Shown here: piece by piece, positions 51,662 to 61,321 of the stretch
How positions within the stretch are numbered: the stretch's first letter is position 1
Layout: each line of letters opens with the position of its first letter
NCBI GenBank assembly: GCA_905213905.1
Contig: CAJMKD010000009.1
Coordinates: 1 to 64,000 of the forward strand
From: an uncultured Sutterella sp.
GTDB lineage: Bacteria > Pseudomonadota > Gammaproteobacteria > Burkholderiales > Burkholderiaceae_F
Reading direction: 5' to 3'
DNA length: 64,000 nt
Notes under the pieces: generated by a model
The model's database searches: none
Seen by the model: only the letters and a program-made list of their open reading frames with translations
What the model was told of the DNA's origin: nothing
Made by a program: the position numbers and the translations under genes

Positions 51662-53983
51662 ATGTTCCCAAATTCGCCCGAAACACGCACGAAAAAAGGC
51701 GCTCATGTCGTCCTCGAGCGCATCGACTTCGAGTCGACTGCCGACGAGCTTCTCGTCAAGACCGTCATGCGGCAGCATTACCGAAACATAGGCGGCGCAG
51801 CGGCCGAAGCCGAATACAAATTTCCGGTCACGAAGCAGTCGGTCGTCACAAGGCTATTCGTTGAAATCGGGGGCGTACGGTACCGCGCGAAGGCGTTTCT
51901 GCGCGACGAAGCGGAAGAAGCGTATGAAAACGCCCTTGAAGCGGGCGACCTTCCCGTCATGATCAGCTGCGAAGCGGACTGCTGCAGCGCCCTCATCGGC
52001 AACCTCAAGCCCGGCGAGACGCTCGTCATCGAAACGCATGCTGCCGAGCCCCTCCGGTTCATCAACGGCGCCGTGACGCTTCGCATTCCGACCACCATTG
52101 ATTTCCGCTATGCGTCCGCCGCCATGATCGAAGCGGACGAGTGCCCCGAGGCGCCGGAAGTCAACCTTTTTGCAGATCGTGAAGGCTCCGCCAGTTTTGT
52201 TTTGAAAGGCGCGCTCGCGCGCAGCCGCATTGACGGCGCCTCACTTCCCTACACGTTCGAAGTGCGGGAAACGGCAGTCGGAAGAGAGGCGCTGATTGCA
52301 ATCGAGCACGCGAAGCTCAATCGCGACATCACGCTGCGGCTCGCCGATGTGCCGCTCCCGGCAACGGCCTCGGGCGCCGCTTTCTTCGGACGCAGGGCCT
52401 GCGGCCCGGACGGGGCGGAGTATGCCTTTTTGTCGCTCACGACGCCCGAACCGGAGCGCGCCGCGCGCCGTGCGCTGGACCTTCGGCTTCTGATCGATTG
52501 TTCGGGCTCGATGGCTGGCTTGGCGATGGCGCAGGTTCGTATAGCGGTCGTGGTCCTCATGTCGGCGCTCGGACCGGAAGATGCGGCTGCCGGCCTGCGC
52601 TTCGGATCGAGCACAGAGCCGTGGTTTCCCGCGCAGAGCGCGACCAAGCGTTTCAAGCGCCTGATCGAGTCCGTCTATGCGGATCGCCTTGAAGCGGATC
52701 TCGGCGGCACGGAAATGGAAGCGGCGCTCCAAGCGGCTGCCCGCATTCCGGCGAAACCTGGCCTCAAGCGCGGCCGGGCGCGGGGCGTGTCTTTGGCAAA
52801 GCGACGCCCGTGCATTCTGATGATCACCGACGGTCTCGTCTGGGACGTCGAGCGCATTCGCGCGGCCGCCAGGGAGCTCGGCATGCCGGTCTTCATCATT
52901 GCGGTGGGCTCGAGCCCTGCCGACTCTGCTTTGGAAGCCGTTGCAGAGGCTTCCAGCGGCTTTGTTTCGTACGTTGCTCACGGCGAATCAATGGCCGGTC
53001 TTTGCGCGCAGATGGTTGAGATGATGCGCCGCACGCAGCAGCCGGCAGAAAAGCTTGCCCTCGTGCCGAAGGCGGATCGCTTTTTGAGTCCTGCTTGGGC
53101 TTCTCCCGGCATGACGCAGCTTTTCTTTGCCCGCTGGGAAAGCGCGCCGGCTGACTGGAAGATTCGGGCCGAAGACAGCGCATTGGGCGGCATTGCCGCG
53201 CTTGATCGGACGGACGATGAAGATCTCGCCAAGATTGCTGCGCATCGCTTCTATCTTGAGGACGTGGCTCAGGATCGTATCGAAGCAGCCGCCCAGATGG
53301 CGCTCGAAAACGAACTCGTCACGCCGTTCACCAGTTTTCTGGCCGTGCAGGAGCGGTCGGCCGCAGAACGAACGGACGGGCTGCCGGCATTCACGCAGAT
53401 TGCGCAGATGCCCGCGCTTCGGGACGTTTGCTGCGATGGCATGGCAATGCCGCAGGACGGCCTGACGGACGGTTCATTCGTTGCGCAGGGGCTGGATGTT
53501 TGCTGCGCGCCGCTCTGCTGCGGCGCAGCAGCTGGCGAATCAGATGGCGCTGGCGTCGACTGGACGACGAAGCCGAACTATTGGATGAGCGAGGTGTTTG
53601 ACCGAATTGATCCGCCCTGCGATGGCGATTTCAGCATTGATGCTGACGACATCGAGGCGCTGCTTGAAGATCCGATTCCGATGCCTTCGGATATTGTTCG
53701 CTCGAGGCTTGAAGCAATGGCTTCTGATTTTGAGCGCGCCGCTGGCCGGCGCCTCGAAGCCGACGAATTGCTGCTCTTTGTCGCCTGCCGTCTGATTCCG
53801 CGAATAATGAGGGAGAAGTCGCTTGACTTCAACGCTGCGTTCTGGGAAGCATTCCAAAAAGCGCTTGAAGAGCACGCGGGCCTCGCCGAAAAATCAGCGG
53901 CTTTGCTCTGCGCCATGATCGATCAGGCATTTGCGCGGACAACGCTCACCGACTGGGCGCTCGACGATGATGACGAGCCGTGA
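51662..53983 (+). CDS. VIT domain - von Willebrand A domain protein
   Basis: 773 residues, no signal peptide. VIT (inter-alpha-trypsin) domain at about 10-130 (VKTVMRQHYRNIGGAAAEAEYKFPV), VWA domain at about 270-450 with MIDAS LLIDCSGSM (Asp279) and ITDGLVWD, then an alpha-helical region and two Cys-rich patches (VCCDGMAM, VCCAPLCCGAA). Start ATG behind GGGAG. Intracellular VIT-VWA proteins usually act as protein-interaction scaffolds; the exact role here is unknown. Confidence 0.85.
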   Translation: MFPNSPETRTKKGAHVVLERIDFESTADELLVKTVMRQHYRNIGGAAAEAEYKFPVTKQSVVTRLFVEIGGVRYRAKAFLRDEAEEAYENALEAGDLPVMISCEADCCSALIGNLKPGETLVIETHAAEPLRFINGAVTLRIPTTIDFRYASAAMIEADECPEAPEVNLFADREGSASFVLKGALARSRIDGASLPYTFEVRETAVGREALIAIEHAKLNRDITLRLADVPLPATASGAAFFGRRACGPDGAEYAFLSLTTPEPERAARRALDLRLLIDCSGSMAGLAMAQVRIAVVVLMSALGPEDAAAGLRFGSSTEPWFPAQSATKRFKRLIESVYADRLEADLGGTEMEAALQAAARIPAKPGLKRGRARGVSLAKRRPCILMITDGLVWDVERIRAAARELGMPVFIIAVGSSPADSALEAVAEASSGFVSYVAHGESMAGLCAQMVEMMRRTQQPAEKLALVPKADRFLSPAWASPGMTQLFFARWESAPADWKIRAEDSALGGIAALDRTDDEDLAKIAAHRFYLEDVAQDRIEAAAQMALENELVTPFTSFLAVQERSAAERTDGLPAFTQIAQMPALRDVCCDGMAMPQDGLTDGSFVAQGLDVCCAPLCCGAAAGESDGAGVDWTTKPNYWMSEVFDRIDPPCDGDFSIDADDIEALLEDPIPMPSDIVRSRLEAMASDFERAAGRRLEADELLLFVACRLIPRIMREKSLDFNAAFWEAFQKALEEHAGLAEKSAALLCAMIDQAFARTTLTDWALDDDDEP

Positions 53984-54084
53984 CGGGCAATGACGACTAC
54001 TGACGAGCCGTCATGTGCTTCTGCCAACTGCGCTGCCGAGGCCGCCTGCGGCAGCCGCAGGAACACAGGGAGCTGGAGGCTCGG

Positions 54085-54516
54085 CTAGGGTCTTTCGAGC
54101 AGCTCAACATCGAGCCCTTGGCCGAGCTTTCCGAGAATCTTTTCGATGAACTCGACGCTCCCGATGGACTTCGATAGATCGAGCGTGTGCACAATGACGG
54201 AATGCTTTTCGCCGCTCAATGCAGCGAGCTGCTTGGAATCGAGGCCCCGTTCCAGCATGAGATTCCAGAGAAGGCTTTTTGCTTGAACACGTGCGGGCAC
54301 GTAGATTCTTGTTTCGCCTCGCTTCGCCGGCGACGGAGCAGGAATCGGCTTTCCATTTCGGCGATAGTGCAATTCCAGCGTCGCAGGAATGGCCGTCGCT
54401 ATGCGGCTCTGCAGCACATCCATATCCGGCGCCTCAATGCGAATTTCGGGGATGTCCCGGCATGAGGCGCGAAATCCTCTCGGCTCGGCAGGTTCGGTTT
54501 TGACGGCGAAAAACAT
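54085..54516 (-). CDS. Orphan HicB-type antitoxin-like protein
   Basis: 143 residues. MFFAVKTEPAEPRGFRASCRDIPEI opens like the HicB partial-RNase-H fold, and YVPARVQAKSLLWNLMLERGLDSKQLAALSG is a C-terminal HTH dimerisation region. No HicA-sized toxin ORF was found within 150 nt on either side. Start at 54516 matches the HicB N-terminus; an upstream ATG at 54561 is possible. Neither has a clear SD. May be a stand-alone regulator. Confidence 0.72.
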   Translation of the reverse strand: MFFAVKTEPAEPRGFRASCRDIPEIRIEAPDMDVLQSRIATAIPATLELHYRRNGKPIPAPSPAKRGETRIYVPARVQAKSLLWNLMLERGLDSKQLAALSGEKHSVIVHTLDLSKSIGSVEFIEKILGKLGQGLDVELLERP

Positions 54517-54719
54517 TTGCTGGCTAAAAAGAATTTGAGCGGGCGACCCAGTGCGATTCATTAATTTTGCTACGAGGCCTTATGCGGCATTGATTAATTT
54601 TTCGGCGACTTTATGCCAAATTCCCTCGTTTTATTATCCGTAAACACCTATTCAATGCTGTCTATTCCGAACTTTGAATAAACGGCAAAAGCGGCGCTTC
54701 GCTGCGCAAGAGCGCAAAG

Positions 54720-54758
54720 GAAAGCCCCTGCTGCAGGGAAACTGCCGCAGGGGCTCAA
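54720..54758 (-). terminator. Terminator of the porin gene
   Basis: AGCCCCTGC / GCAGGGGCT hairpin (54723-54731, 54747-54755) 30 nt downstream of the porin stop; TTTCC follows on the minus strand. Confidence 0.75.
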
Positions 54759-54787
54759 GCGCATTTCGCGCGTATTCCGGCTATCCG

Positions 54788-55948
54788 TTAGAACATGTGG
54801 ACGAGGCCGATGGCGCCTTCAACAGCGCTGGGCTTCGTCTCCTCATTTTTGGCGTCGTCGTTGTCCTTAAGCGACGCATAGGAGAGAGCGCCGTAAACAT
54901 AGGTGCGCTTGCTCAGATTGTACTTATAGCCTGCCGTGAGCGCCCACGCGGAGAAGTCGCCCGTTAAATCTTTGGATTCATACGATTCGTAATCAGCATC
55001 GATGTAGCTCGCGCCAATCTTGGCCGTGCCGCCGAAGAGCGGAATGTCAGCGCCGATCGTGAGGCCCCAGCCTTCGGCAAAGTCGTCACCACGGCTTACG
55101 TCGGAGAACGAATCAACGATGCCGATCGACGACATGTCGGCGTTGTCGAAGTACTGAACGCCGATGTAGGGCTTCACAACGCTGAGATCGTGCGAGCCGC
55201 CGAGGGTGACGACGAGCGAGTCGTCAACGTCTTCGCCGTAGAACTTCGTCGAATAGTTCGTCGAATCCACGACGAGGACCATGTTCACGTTGCCGTTCTT
55301 GTACGTGGCGCCGATGCCGTAGTAGCGGTCGACGGAGGACTTGCCTTCGGTGCCGTGCGCTTCAGCAGCAGTGGGGTCGTTGTCGGCCTGGCTGTTGCCG
55401 TCAAACGAATACTGGGCGTAGATGTTGAAGCCCGCAAAGGCCGGCGACTTGTAGGTGACCGTGTTGTCAAAGCGGGCGCCGCCCGACATGAAGTTGGACG
55501 AATTGCCCGAATAGTCGCCCCAGGTCGTGCCGAACGGGGAAATCGAACCCGTGAGGCCGTACGTGCCGTTGCCGCTGTTCAGCTGTCCGACGCGGCCGAA
55601 CGAGAGTTCGCCGAAGTTCGAACGGACGAACACCTGCGATTCACGATTGAAGAGGCGGTCGGAGTCGCCGAGCGAGCCGTCGTCGACGTTGAAGCCGTTT
55701 TCAAGCACGAAGCCCACGGTCATGCCGTTGCCGAGGTCTTCCGTGCCCTTCATGCCCCAGCGGCTGCCGGTCGTGAAGCCCGACTTCATCGCAAAGTTGT
55801 CGTCGTCATCAACGTTCGCTTCGTCCTGATCGATGTGCTGATACTGCAAGCCGGCGTCAACGCGGCCGTAAAGCGTAACTTCGGCAGCGGACGAAACACC
55901 GGCAAAGGCGCCGAGGACGGCGAGAACAGCCAAACTCTTCTTGAACAT
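54788..55948 (-). CDS. General outer-membrane porin (betaproteobacterial type)
   Basis: 386-residue trimeric porin. Sec signal MFKKSLAVLAVLGAFAGVSSA, mature start AEVTLYGRVDAGLQYQH, internal GSRWGMKGTEDLGNGMTVGFVLENGF and RESQVFVRSNFGELSFGRVG, and a terminal Phe (GLVHMF) needed for barrel assembly. These are signatures of the Gram-negative porin family in Burkholderiales. SD GGGAG. Monocistronic with its own terminator; the 5' leader (55949-56216) is AT-rich and shows no gene. Confidence 0.95.
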   Translation of the reverse strand: MFKKSLAVLAVLGAFAGVSSAAEVTLYGRVDAGLQYQHIDQDEANVDDDDNFAMKSGFTTGSRWGMKGTEDLGNGMTVGFVLENGFNVDDGSLGDSDRLFNRESQVFVRSNFGELSFGRVGQLNSGNGTYGLTGSISPFGTTWGDYSGNSSNFMSGGARFDNTVTYKSPAFAGFNIYAQYSFDGNSQADNDPTAAEAHGTEGKSSVDRYYGIGATYKNGNVNMVLVVDSTNYSTKFYGEDVDDSLVVTLGGSHDLSVVKPYIGVQYFDNADMSSIGIVDSFSDVSRGDDFAEGWGLTIGADIPLFGGTAKIGASYIDADYESYESKDLTGDFSAWALTAGYKYNLSKRTYVYGALSYASLKDNDDAKNEETKPSAVEGAIGLVHMF

Positions 55949-56217
55949 TTTGAATTTCTCCCGAGAGTGCGCTCGCCTGCATGGGGTCTCAAGGGCAAAG
56001 CGCCTCTCAATCATCTGTTGCGCTCATCTTAGGAAGAAAAAACGGCGTCAAACGGCCGGCGGATCAGATCGTGCAAAAAATCGGCCGATTTTGATCGATT
56101 TATGCAAATCCAGGCGTTGCTTTTCAGCAACCAAAGCAGATTGTGAGTTTCGCTTGCTTGTTTCAAGGCGTTGTTTTTTCCGTGGGATTTCAATGAGATG
56201 CAAAGAGCGCCAGCAAA

Positions 56218-56252
56218 AAGGCGCCGCAACCTGCTTGGGTTGAGGCGCCTTG
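56218..56252 (-). terminator. Terminator of double-HTH gene 2
   Basis: AAGGCGCCGCAACC / GGTTGAGGCGCCTT with TTTTT on the minus strand, 15-50 nt after the stop at 56267. Confidence 0.85.
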
Positions 56253-56266
56253 CGGGGGCTCTTTTG

Positions 56267-57049
56267 TCAATTGAGGCGAAGCTGCGGCGAACGGCTGCAA
56301 ATCTCTGAATCCGGTTGCTGGGCATCCCCGCCTTTGGCCTCTTTGAGCCACCGGATGCAAGTCACGCGGGAAATGCCCGTTTTCTCTTCGAATTCTGTCC
56401 AGGACATGCCGGCTTTGCGCAGCGTCATCGCCTCTTCACGTTCGCGCTCGGTATAGGCAGAACGGCCGGATGGCTTTCTTGGGACTGCAGCAAATGTGCC
56501 GCGGCGGAAAGCGCGCCCCCAGTCGCGTGCCGTGCTCACCGCGACGCCGAGACTGGCGGCAACGCTTTTGTAGCCGGCGCCTTGACGGAAAAGCTCGGCC
56601 GCCTTTTCGCGAAGATTGCCCGCCAGCGGCTCCCGGGCCGCCTGCCGGTCCTGCGGCGGCGTGCGGGCAGCGTCGTCCGACACCATGCACATCCGGATCG
56701 ACGCCGGATTGCCCGGCGCAGGGCGGGGCGCTTCGTCATTGGAAAAGGCTTCAGCCCGCCTTGATGCCGGCAAGCCCCAGAAAGCGGCTGCGGCAGGGTG
56801 CATGCGCGGCTTTGAAGGCGCCTTCGGCGCTGTCGGCTCGAACGCTTCTGCTGCCTTCGCTTGCGGCAAAGCGCTGCCGGGCCTGTTGCCGGCGGCTTCG
56901 GCCGTTTTTTCTGTTTTTGCCGGCGCATCGCTTCTGGCCTTGAGAAGCACAGGCGCTTGAGCGGCTTTCGCTTCCGGACTGCCGCCGGTGGCATCGAGCT
57001 CGTCAAAGAGGCTCGGCGTGTACGGATTGACTGCTTTTCGAAGTGTCAT
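56267..57049 (-). CDS. Double helix-turn-helix protein 2
   Basis: 260 residues. Long Ala/Pro-rich disordered N-terminus, then LFRQGAGYKSVAASLGVAVSTARDW and LRKAGMSWTEFEEKTGISRVTCIRW, the same two-HTH layout as the protein at 28282-28686 (G-x-G-Y-K-x-V-A, T-A/V-R-D-W, T-C-R/I-x-W identical positions). No catalytic domain. Likely DNA-binding; target unknown. It has a dedicated terminator and no operon partner. Confidence 0.7.
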   Translation of the reverse strand: MTLRKAVNPYTPSLFDELDATGGSPEAKAAQAPVLLKARSDAPAKTEKTAEAAGNRPGSALPQAKAAEAFEPTAPKAPSKPRMHPAAAAFWGLPASRRAEAFSNDEAPRPAPGNPASIRMCMVSDDAARTPPQDRQAAREPLAGNLREKAAELFRQGAGYKSVAASLGVAVSTARDWGRAFRRGTFAAVPRKPSGRSAYTEREREEAMTLRKAGMSWTEFEEKTGISRVTCIRWLKEAKGGDAQQPDSEICSRSPQLRLN

Positions 57050-57154
57050 CGTTGATTAAGTTGTCTGCAGGGTTGCTGTCAGCGCTTTGACGATTGGACG
57101 ATTGGCGAGGCTTGCGCCCCGCCGCTGCTGCTGCGGCGTCTCGAGAGCGCCCTC

Positions 57155-58861
57155 TCAATAGGCGGCTGGCCCAAAGCCCGTGATGCGGCCCGTTTCCGGC
57201 ATCGGAATCGGATCGTGCGCGGAAAGGTGGCGCTCAAAGACATCGATGTCGAGCGTTTTCTCGCAAGCGTCGCACGAGAGATGCCTCGCCCTGGCGAAGA
57301 CCGAAAAGCCGTCGCCGCCGCGCGCGAGGTATTCGAGCGTGACGACGCGGTAGCGGCGATCGGGCGCGATCGGCGCCCACCGGGCGGCGCCCGAAGGATC
57401 CGCGCACTTGACTTCCACATCGTGAATTCGATGCCCCACGGGCGCTTTCGGGTTGATGGCGTAGCGCAGGCCTGCGGGCTGCAGCAGATGCGGGCCGTCC
57501 ACCGAGGGCTCGATCACGCCGTGCTCGAGCACGGCGACGATGTCCCGGCCGGTGAGCTCAACGACGGCGAGGCGATTGCCGAAAGGATGCATTTCCATCA
57601 GGGCGCCGCGGTCGACGCGGCCTTCGGGGAGCGCCGAGCGAATGGCGCCGCCGTTCACAAGCGCAATTTCGGCGCCTGCGCTTTTGGCAAAGTCGAGGTA
57701 CGCGTCCGCAGCAAGAAGCCCGGAGAGGCATTCGCCTTCCCGGCAGGGATCGAGACCGTCGGCGTAGCGGTTGGGATTCGTTGAGACGTAAGCCGCCCGG
57801 AAGGCGCGGATGCCGCTCGCGGCTTCTTCAACGAGCTTTTCGGCGGCTGGGTCCCGGGGCATCTCAGGCGTGAGGCGAATCGGTGCGCCAGACCAGCCGG
57901 CAACGCGGCCGTCGGAAGAGAATCGCACAAAGAGGCGCCCCAGGTATTCGGTCGAGCGTTTGGCCTGGACGACGAGCGTTTTTTCGCCCGAAGGCTTTTC
58001 GATGACGGTGGGGTAGGGGCCTTCGGCGCCCGGGAGCCCCTCGCCGAGGAGGCTGTGCGTATGGCCGCCCACGATGACGTCGATTCCGTCGACCGCTCGG
58101 GCGAGCGCCTGGTCGGCTTCATAGCCTTCGTGCGTGAGCGCGATGATGATGTCGGCGCCGCGCTGCTTGAGCGACCGAACGGCGGCCGAAGCAGTTTCCG
58201 CGCCCTGCTCGAAGTCGAGCGATGCCGAGAGGGTTTCCGGCGTGACGGCAAAGGTTTCGGTTTCGCCGTTCGCAAGCCCGAAAACGCCGACCTTGATGCC
58301 GCCGTAGGAGAAAATCCGGTCTGCGCCGAACTTTTCGGGCGGGAGCTTCCCGAGCGGCGTGCCGGGCTTCGGACGAAGGTTCGCCGCAAGCGTCGGCGCA
58401 CGAGAGGCGTCGATGAAGCGCGCGAGCGCATCGAGGCCAAGGTCGAACTCGTGGTTGCCGAGCGTCGAGGCGTCCCAGGGAACGGCATTCCCGGCGCGCG
58501 CGATGAAGGCCGGGCCGCCCGTGCGGAAAAACAAGGTGCCCTGCCAGCGGTCCCCTGCGTCGAGCGCGAGCACGTGCGGATGCGCGGCTTTTTCCGCTTT
58601 GATTGCAGCGGCGATGCGCGGGTAGCCGCCGAAGCACTTCTCATCGTCGTCGCAGGGCGCGCCCCGATCGGTGAGGCCCGCTGCAAAGGCGTGGGTGTCG
58701 TTCGTGTGGAGGATTTCTAGCTCGAAAAGCGGCGCGGGATCGGCTGATTGAGCCGGCGCGGCGGCTGAATCGGCGCTCGAAAAGGCAGTGGAAAGGCCGA
58801 GTGCGGCCGCGAGAAGCAGGGCGCCGAGGCGGCGCTCGGCGTGCGCGTGGGTGAAAAGCAT
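57155..58861 (-). CDS. Secreted 5'-nucleotidase / metallophosphoesterase (UshA-like)
   Basis: Periplasmic nucleotide hydrolase, 568 residues. Signal peptide RRLGALLLAAALGLSTAFSSA. Two-metal motifs: ILHTNDTHAF, LDAGDRWQGTLFF, STLGNHEFDLG, LTHEGYEAD and GGHTHSLL. C-terminal nucleotide-binding domain with GGAIRSALPEG and RRYRVVTLEYLARGGDGF. Releases nucleosides from nucleotides outside the cytoplasm. Divergent from the kinase and nucleoside hydrolase genes, which can take the products further. SD weak. Confidence 0.92.
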   Translation of the reverse strand: MLFTHAHAERRLGALLLAAALGLSTAFSSADSAAAPAQSADPAPLFELEILHTNDTHAFAAGLTDRGAPCDDDEKCFGGYPRIAAAIKAEKAAHPHVLALDAGDRWQGTLFFRTGGPAFIARAGNAVPWDASTLGNHEFDLGLDALARFIDASRAPTLAANLRPKPGTPLGKLPPEKFGADRIFSYGGIKVGVFGLANGETETFAVTPETLSASLDFEQGAETASAAVRSLKQRGADIIIALTHEGYEADQALARAVDGIDVIVGGHTHSLLGEGLPGAEGPYPTVIEKPSGEKTLVVQAKRSTEYLGRLFVRFSSDGRVAGWSGAPIRLTPEMPRDPAAEKLVEEAASGIRAFRAAYVSTNPNRYADGLDPCREGECLSGLLAADAYLDFAKSAGAEIALVNGGAIRSALPEGRVDRGALMEMHPFGNRLAVVELTGRDIVAVLEHGVIEPSVDGPHLLQPAGLRYAINPKAPVGHRIHDVEVKCADPSGAARWAPIAPDRRYRVVTLEYLARGGDGFSVFARARHLSCDACEKTLDIDVFERHLSAHDPIPMPETGRITGFGPAAY

Positions 58862-59203
58862 GTCGATCGCTTGCGATACCGGGCTGCGGGCGGCTTTCTG
58901 CAGGGGCCGCAGCGCGGTGCGCTCCTATGGTTTTCTTGGTCGAAGCAAAGATTGCGCAGAATGATCCCACGTTTTTGGTGAGTTCGGGGGCCGCTTCGGC
59001 TTTTGAAAGGCAGGGAAGGTAGAAAAAAGGCGGAAGCGCGCGAAACGCGTGAAACGCGCCTGCGGGTGCAGCAGGCGCCAATGCCGATAGGGCGTCTTGG
59101 CGCGTATCGTTCGAAAATATCCGTAATATGCACGTGGCCGCACGCAAAAGCGCATGAAGCACGGGCGGCGCCGAGACTCATTCGAAAAATAAGCTGAACA
59201 AAT
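58862..59203. other. Divergent promoter region, no gene
   Basis: 342 nt between the nucleotidase and sugar kinase genes; an AT-rich block at 59107-59135 (TTCGAAAATATCCGTAATATG) may hold the promoter. Nothing else was seen. Confidence 0.45.
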
Positions 59204-60157
59204 ATGCCTCGCATTATCAACTTCGGTTCGCTCAATATTGATTACGTTTACGCTGTGACGCACTTCGTGCGCGGCGGCGAGACGCTCGCCGCTTCCGACC
59301 GCGCGATTCACGCGGGCGGCAAAGGCCTCAACCAGAGCGTTGCGCTCGCGCGCGCGGGCCTTCGCGTCGCGCACGCCGGCGCGATCGGTCCGGACGGCGT
59401 TTTTCTGAAGGAGCTTCTCGCGGCCGAAGGCGTCGACGTCTCGCGCATTGCGCTTGACGCGACGCGGCCCACGGGGCACACCGTCATTCAGGTGACGCCC
59501 GAAGGCGAAAACGCGATTCTTTATTACGCAGGGATGAATGCGGCGCTTTCAGCAGACTTCGCGCGCGAAACCATCGAGGCGCTTGAGCCTGAAGATGTGG
59601 TGCTTCTGCAGAACGAAACAAGCGCCGTTGCGGACATCATTGAAGCGGCGCTCGAGAAGGGCCTTCGCGTGGTTTTCAATCCCGCGCCCTATGATCCCTC
59701 GGTGAACGCCCTGCCGCTCGAGAAGCTCCATGCGCTCTTTCTCAACATGACGGAGGCCTGCGGGATTCTCGGCATGGATCCGGTCTCGGCGTGCGCCTCG
59801 CCCGAAGCCGGAGAAAAGATTCTCGCCGAGCTCGCGGAGCGTTTCCCGCAGACAACCGTGGTGCTCACGCAGGGCGCGCGCGGCGCAGGCTGGTCGCGCC
59901 CCGGCGAGGCGCCGGGCTTTGCGCCCGCCTTCCCCGTGAAGGCGGTTGACACAACGGGCGCGGGCGACACTTTCACGGGCTACGCGGTGCGCGCAATTCT
60001 GGCTGCAGAGAGCGCTGCTGATCCGCAAGAAGCGGCGCGCCGCTTCGCGAGCGGCATGCGCACGGCATCAATGGCGGCGGCGCTCTCGGTGACGAAGCCC
60101 GGCGCGGCGGGCGCCATTCCGGCATTGGCCGATGTGCTTGCGGCGCTCGGGCAATGA
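59204..60157 (+). CDS. rbsK: PfkB-family sugar kinase, ribokinase-like
   Basis: Phosphorylates ribose (most likely) to ribose-5-phosphate. 317 residues. INFGSLNIDYVY start, AGGKGLNQSVALARAG substrate/dimer motif, and the ATP/catalytic signature DTTGAGDTFTGY with its base Asp. Followed 49 nt later by a nucleoside hydrolase gene, which would release ribose, so the pair fits nucleoside salvage. Confidence 0.87.
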   Translation: MPRIINFGSLNIDYVYAVTHFVRGGETLAASDRAIHAGGKGLNQSVALARAGLRVAHAGAIGPDGVFLKELLAAEGVDVSRIALDATRPTGHTVIQVTPEGENAILYYAGMNAALSADFARETIEALEPEDVVLLQNETSAVADIIEAALEKGLRVVFNPAPYDPSVNALPLEKLHALFLNMTEACGILGMDPVSACASPEAGEKILAELAERFPQTTVVLTQGARGAGWSRPGEAPGFAPAFPVKAVDTTGAGDTFTGYAVRAILAAESAADPQEAARRFASGMRTASMAAALSVTKPGAAGAIPALADVLAALGQ

Positions 60158-60206
60158 GCGGCCGATGGAAGCAATGGAAGGCGTGAAGAAGAGAAGGAGT
60201 GCGAAA

Positions 60207-61172
60207 ATGACTTCGCCGGCAACCAAAGAACGAATCATTCTCGACTGCGATCCGGGCTACGACGATGCGGCGGCGCTGATTCTTGCGGCGGGCAGCCCCC
60301 GCATTGAACTCCTGGCCGTGACGACGGTGGCGGGCAACCAGACGATAGAGAAGGTGACGCGCAACGCGCTTCGCGTGATGGCGCTCGCGGGGCTCGACGA
60401 CGTGCCCGTTGCGGCGGGCGCCGTGCGCCCGCTCATCAATCCGCCCGCCGTCTGCCCGGAAATCCACGGTGAGAGCGGGCTCGACGGCACGACGCTGCCG
60501 GAGCGGTGCGACCTCTCGAAGCTCGAGCGCCGCCACGCAGCGGAACTCATCGCCGACATCGTCATGCGCGAGCCTGAGGGCACCGTGACGCTCGTGCCGA
60601 CCGGCCCCCTTACCAACGTTGCGCTTGCCGTCCGGCTCGAGCCGCGGATCGTCGAGCGCGTCAAGAGCGTCGTGCTCATGGGGGGCGGCGTCCATATCGG
60701 CAACGTCGGCCCCTTTGCCGAATTCAATATTGAGAACGATCCGGAGGCCGCCGCCATCGTCTTCGGCGAAAAGTGGCGCCGCCTCGTGATGGTGGGGCTT
60801 GACCTCACCTATCAGGCGCGAGCGACGCCCGACGTGCGCGAAGCTTTTGCGAAGATCGGGACGCCTGCGGCGACTTTCCTTCATGAAGTGCTGGAAGCCT
60901 TCGGCGAGAAATACCGCAAAAGCCGGGGCTTCGACGCGCCGCCGCTGCACGATCCCTGCGCCGTCGCGCACGTGATTGATCCGACGGTGGTCGAAGCGGT
61001 GCCTGCGCCCGTGCATGTGGAGCTCCGCGGTGAATTCACGCGCGGCATGACGGTTGCGGATCTTCGCAGGCCCGCCCCGGAAGGCTGCGCCGTCTTTGTC
61101 GCGAAGACCCTCGACGCGCCGCGCTTCTGGGCGCTTCTGCGGGATGCGGCGGCCCGGATCGGCGCGCGCTGA
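60207..61172 (+). CDS. Inosine-uridine-preferring nucleoside hydrolase
   Basis: Splits ribonucleosides into base and ribose. 321 residues. Calcium-site motif LDCDPGYDDAAAL at the N-terminus, GNQTIEKVTRNAL, PTGPLTNVALAV, GGGVHIGNVGPFAEFNIENDPEAA and a late HDPCAVAHVIDP with the metal Asp. Start MTSPATKE chosen for GAAGGAGTGCG 5-10 nt upstream; earlier in-frame codons overlap the kinase gene. RihA/B/C subtype not assigned. Confidence 0.92.
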   Translation: MTSPATKERIILDCDPGYDDAAALILAAGSPRIELLAVTTVAGNQTIEKVTRNALRVMALAGLDDVPVAAGAVRPLINPPAVCPEIHGESGLDGTTLPERCDLSKLERRHAAELIADIVMREPEGTVTLVPTGPLTNVALAVRLEPRIVERVKSVVLMGGGVHIGNVGPFAEFNIENDPEAAAIVFGEKWRRLVMVGLDLTYQARATPDVREAFAKIGTPAATFLHEVLEAFGEKYRKSRGFDAPPLHDPCAVAHVIDPTVVEAVPAPVHVELRGEFTRGMTVADLRRPAPEGCAVFVAKTLDAPRFWALLRDAAARIGAR

Positions 61173-61321
61173 GCGCGGCAGCCGCGTGGCTATCGCGCGA
61201 AGCGCTGTTTTCAAGGCTTCGCTAAACTAAATGAACCGGCCCGCCGGCATGAGCAGTCTCTTGATGCCGGCCGAAGCAGCTTCTGTTGTTGCAGAAAAAT
61301 ATTTCTGAGGCACAAATCGAC

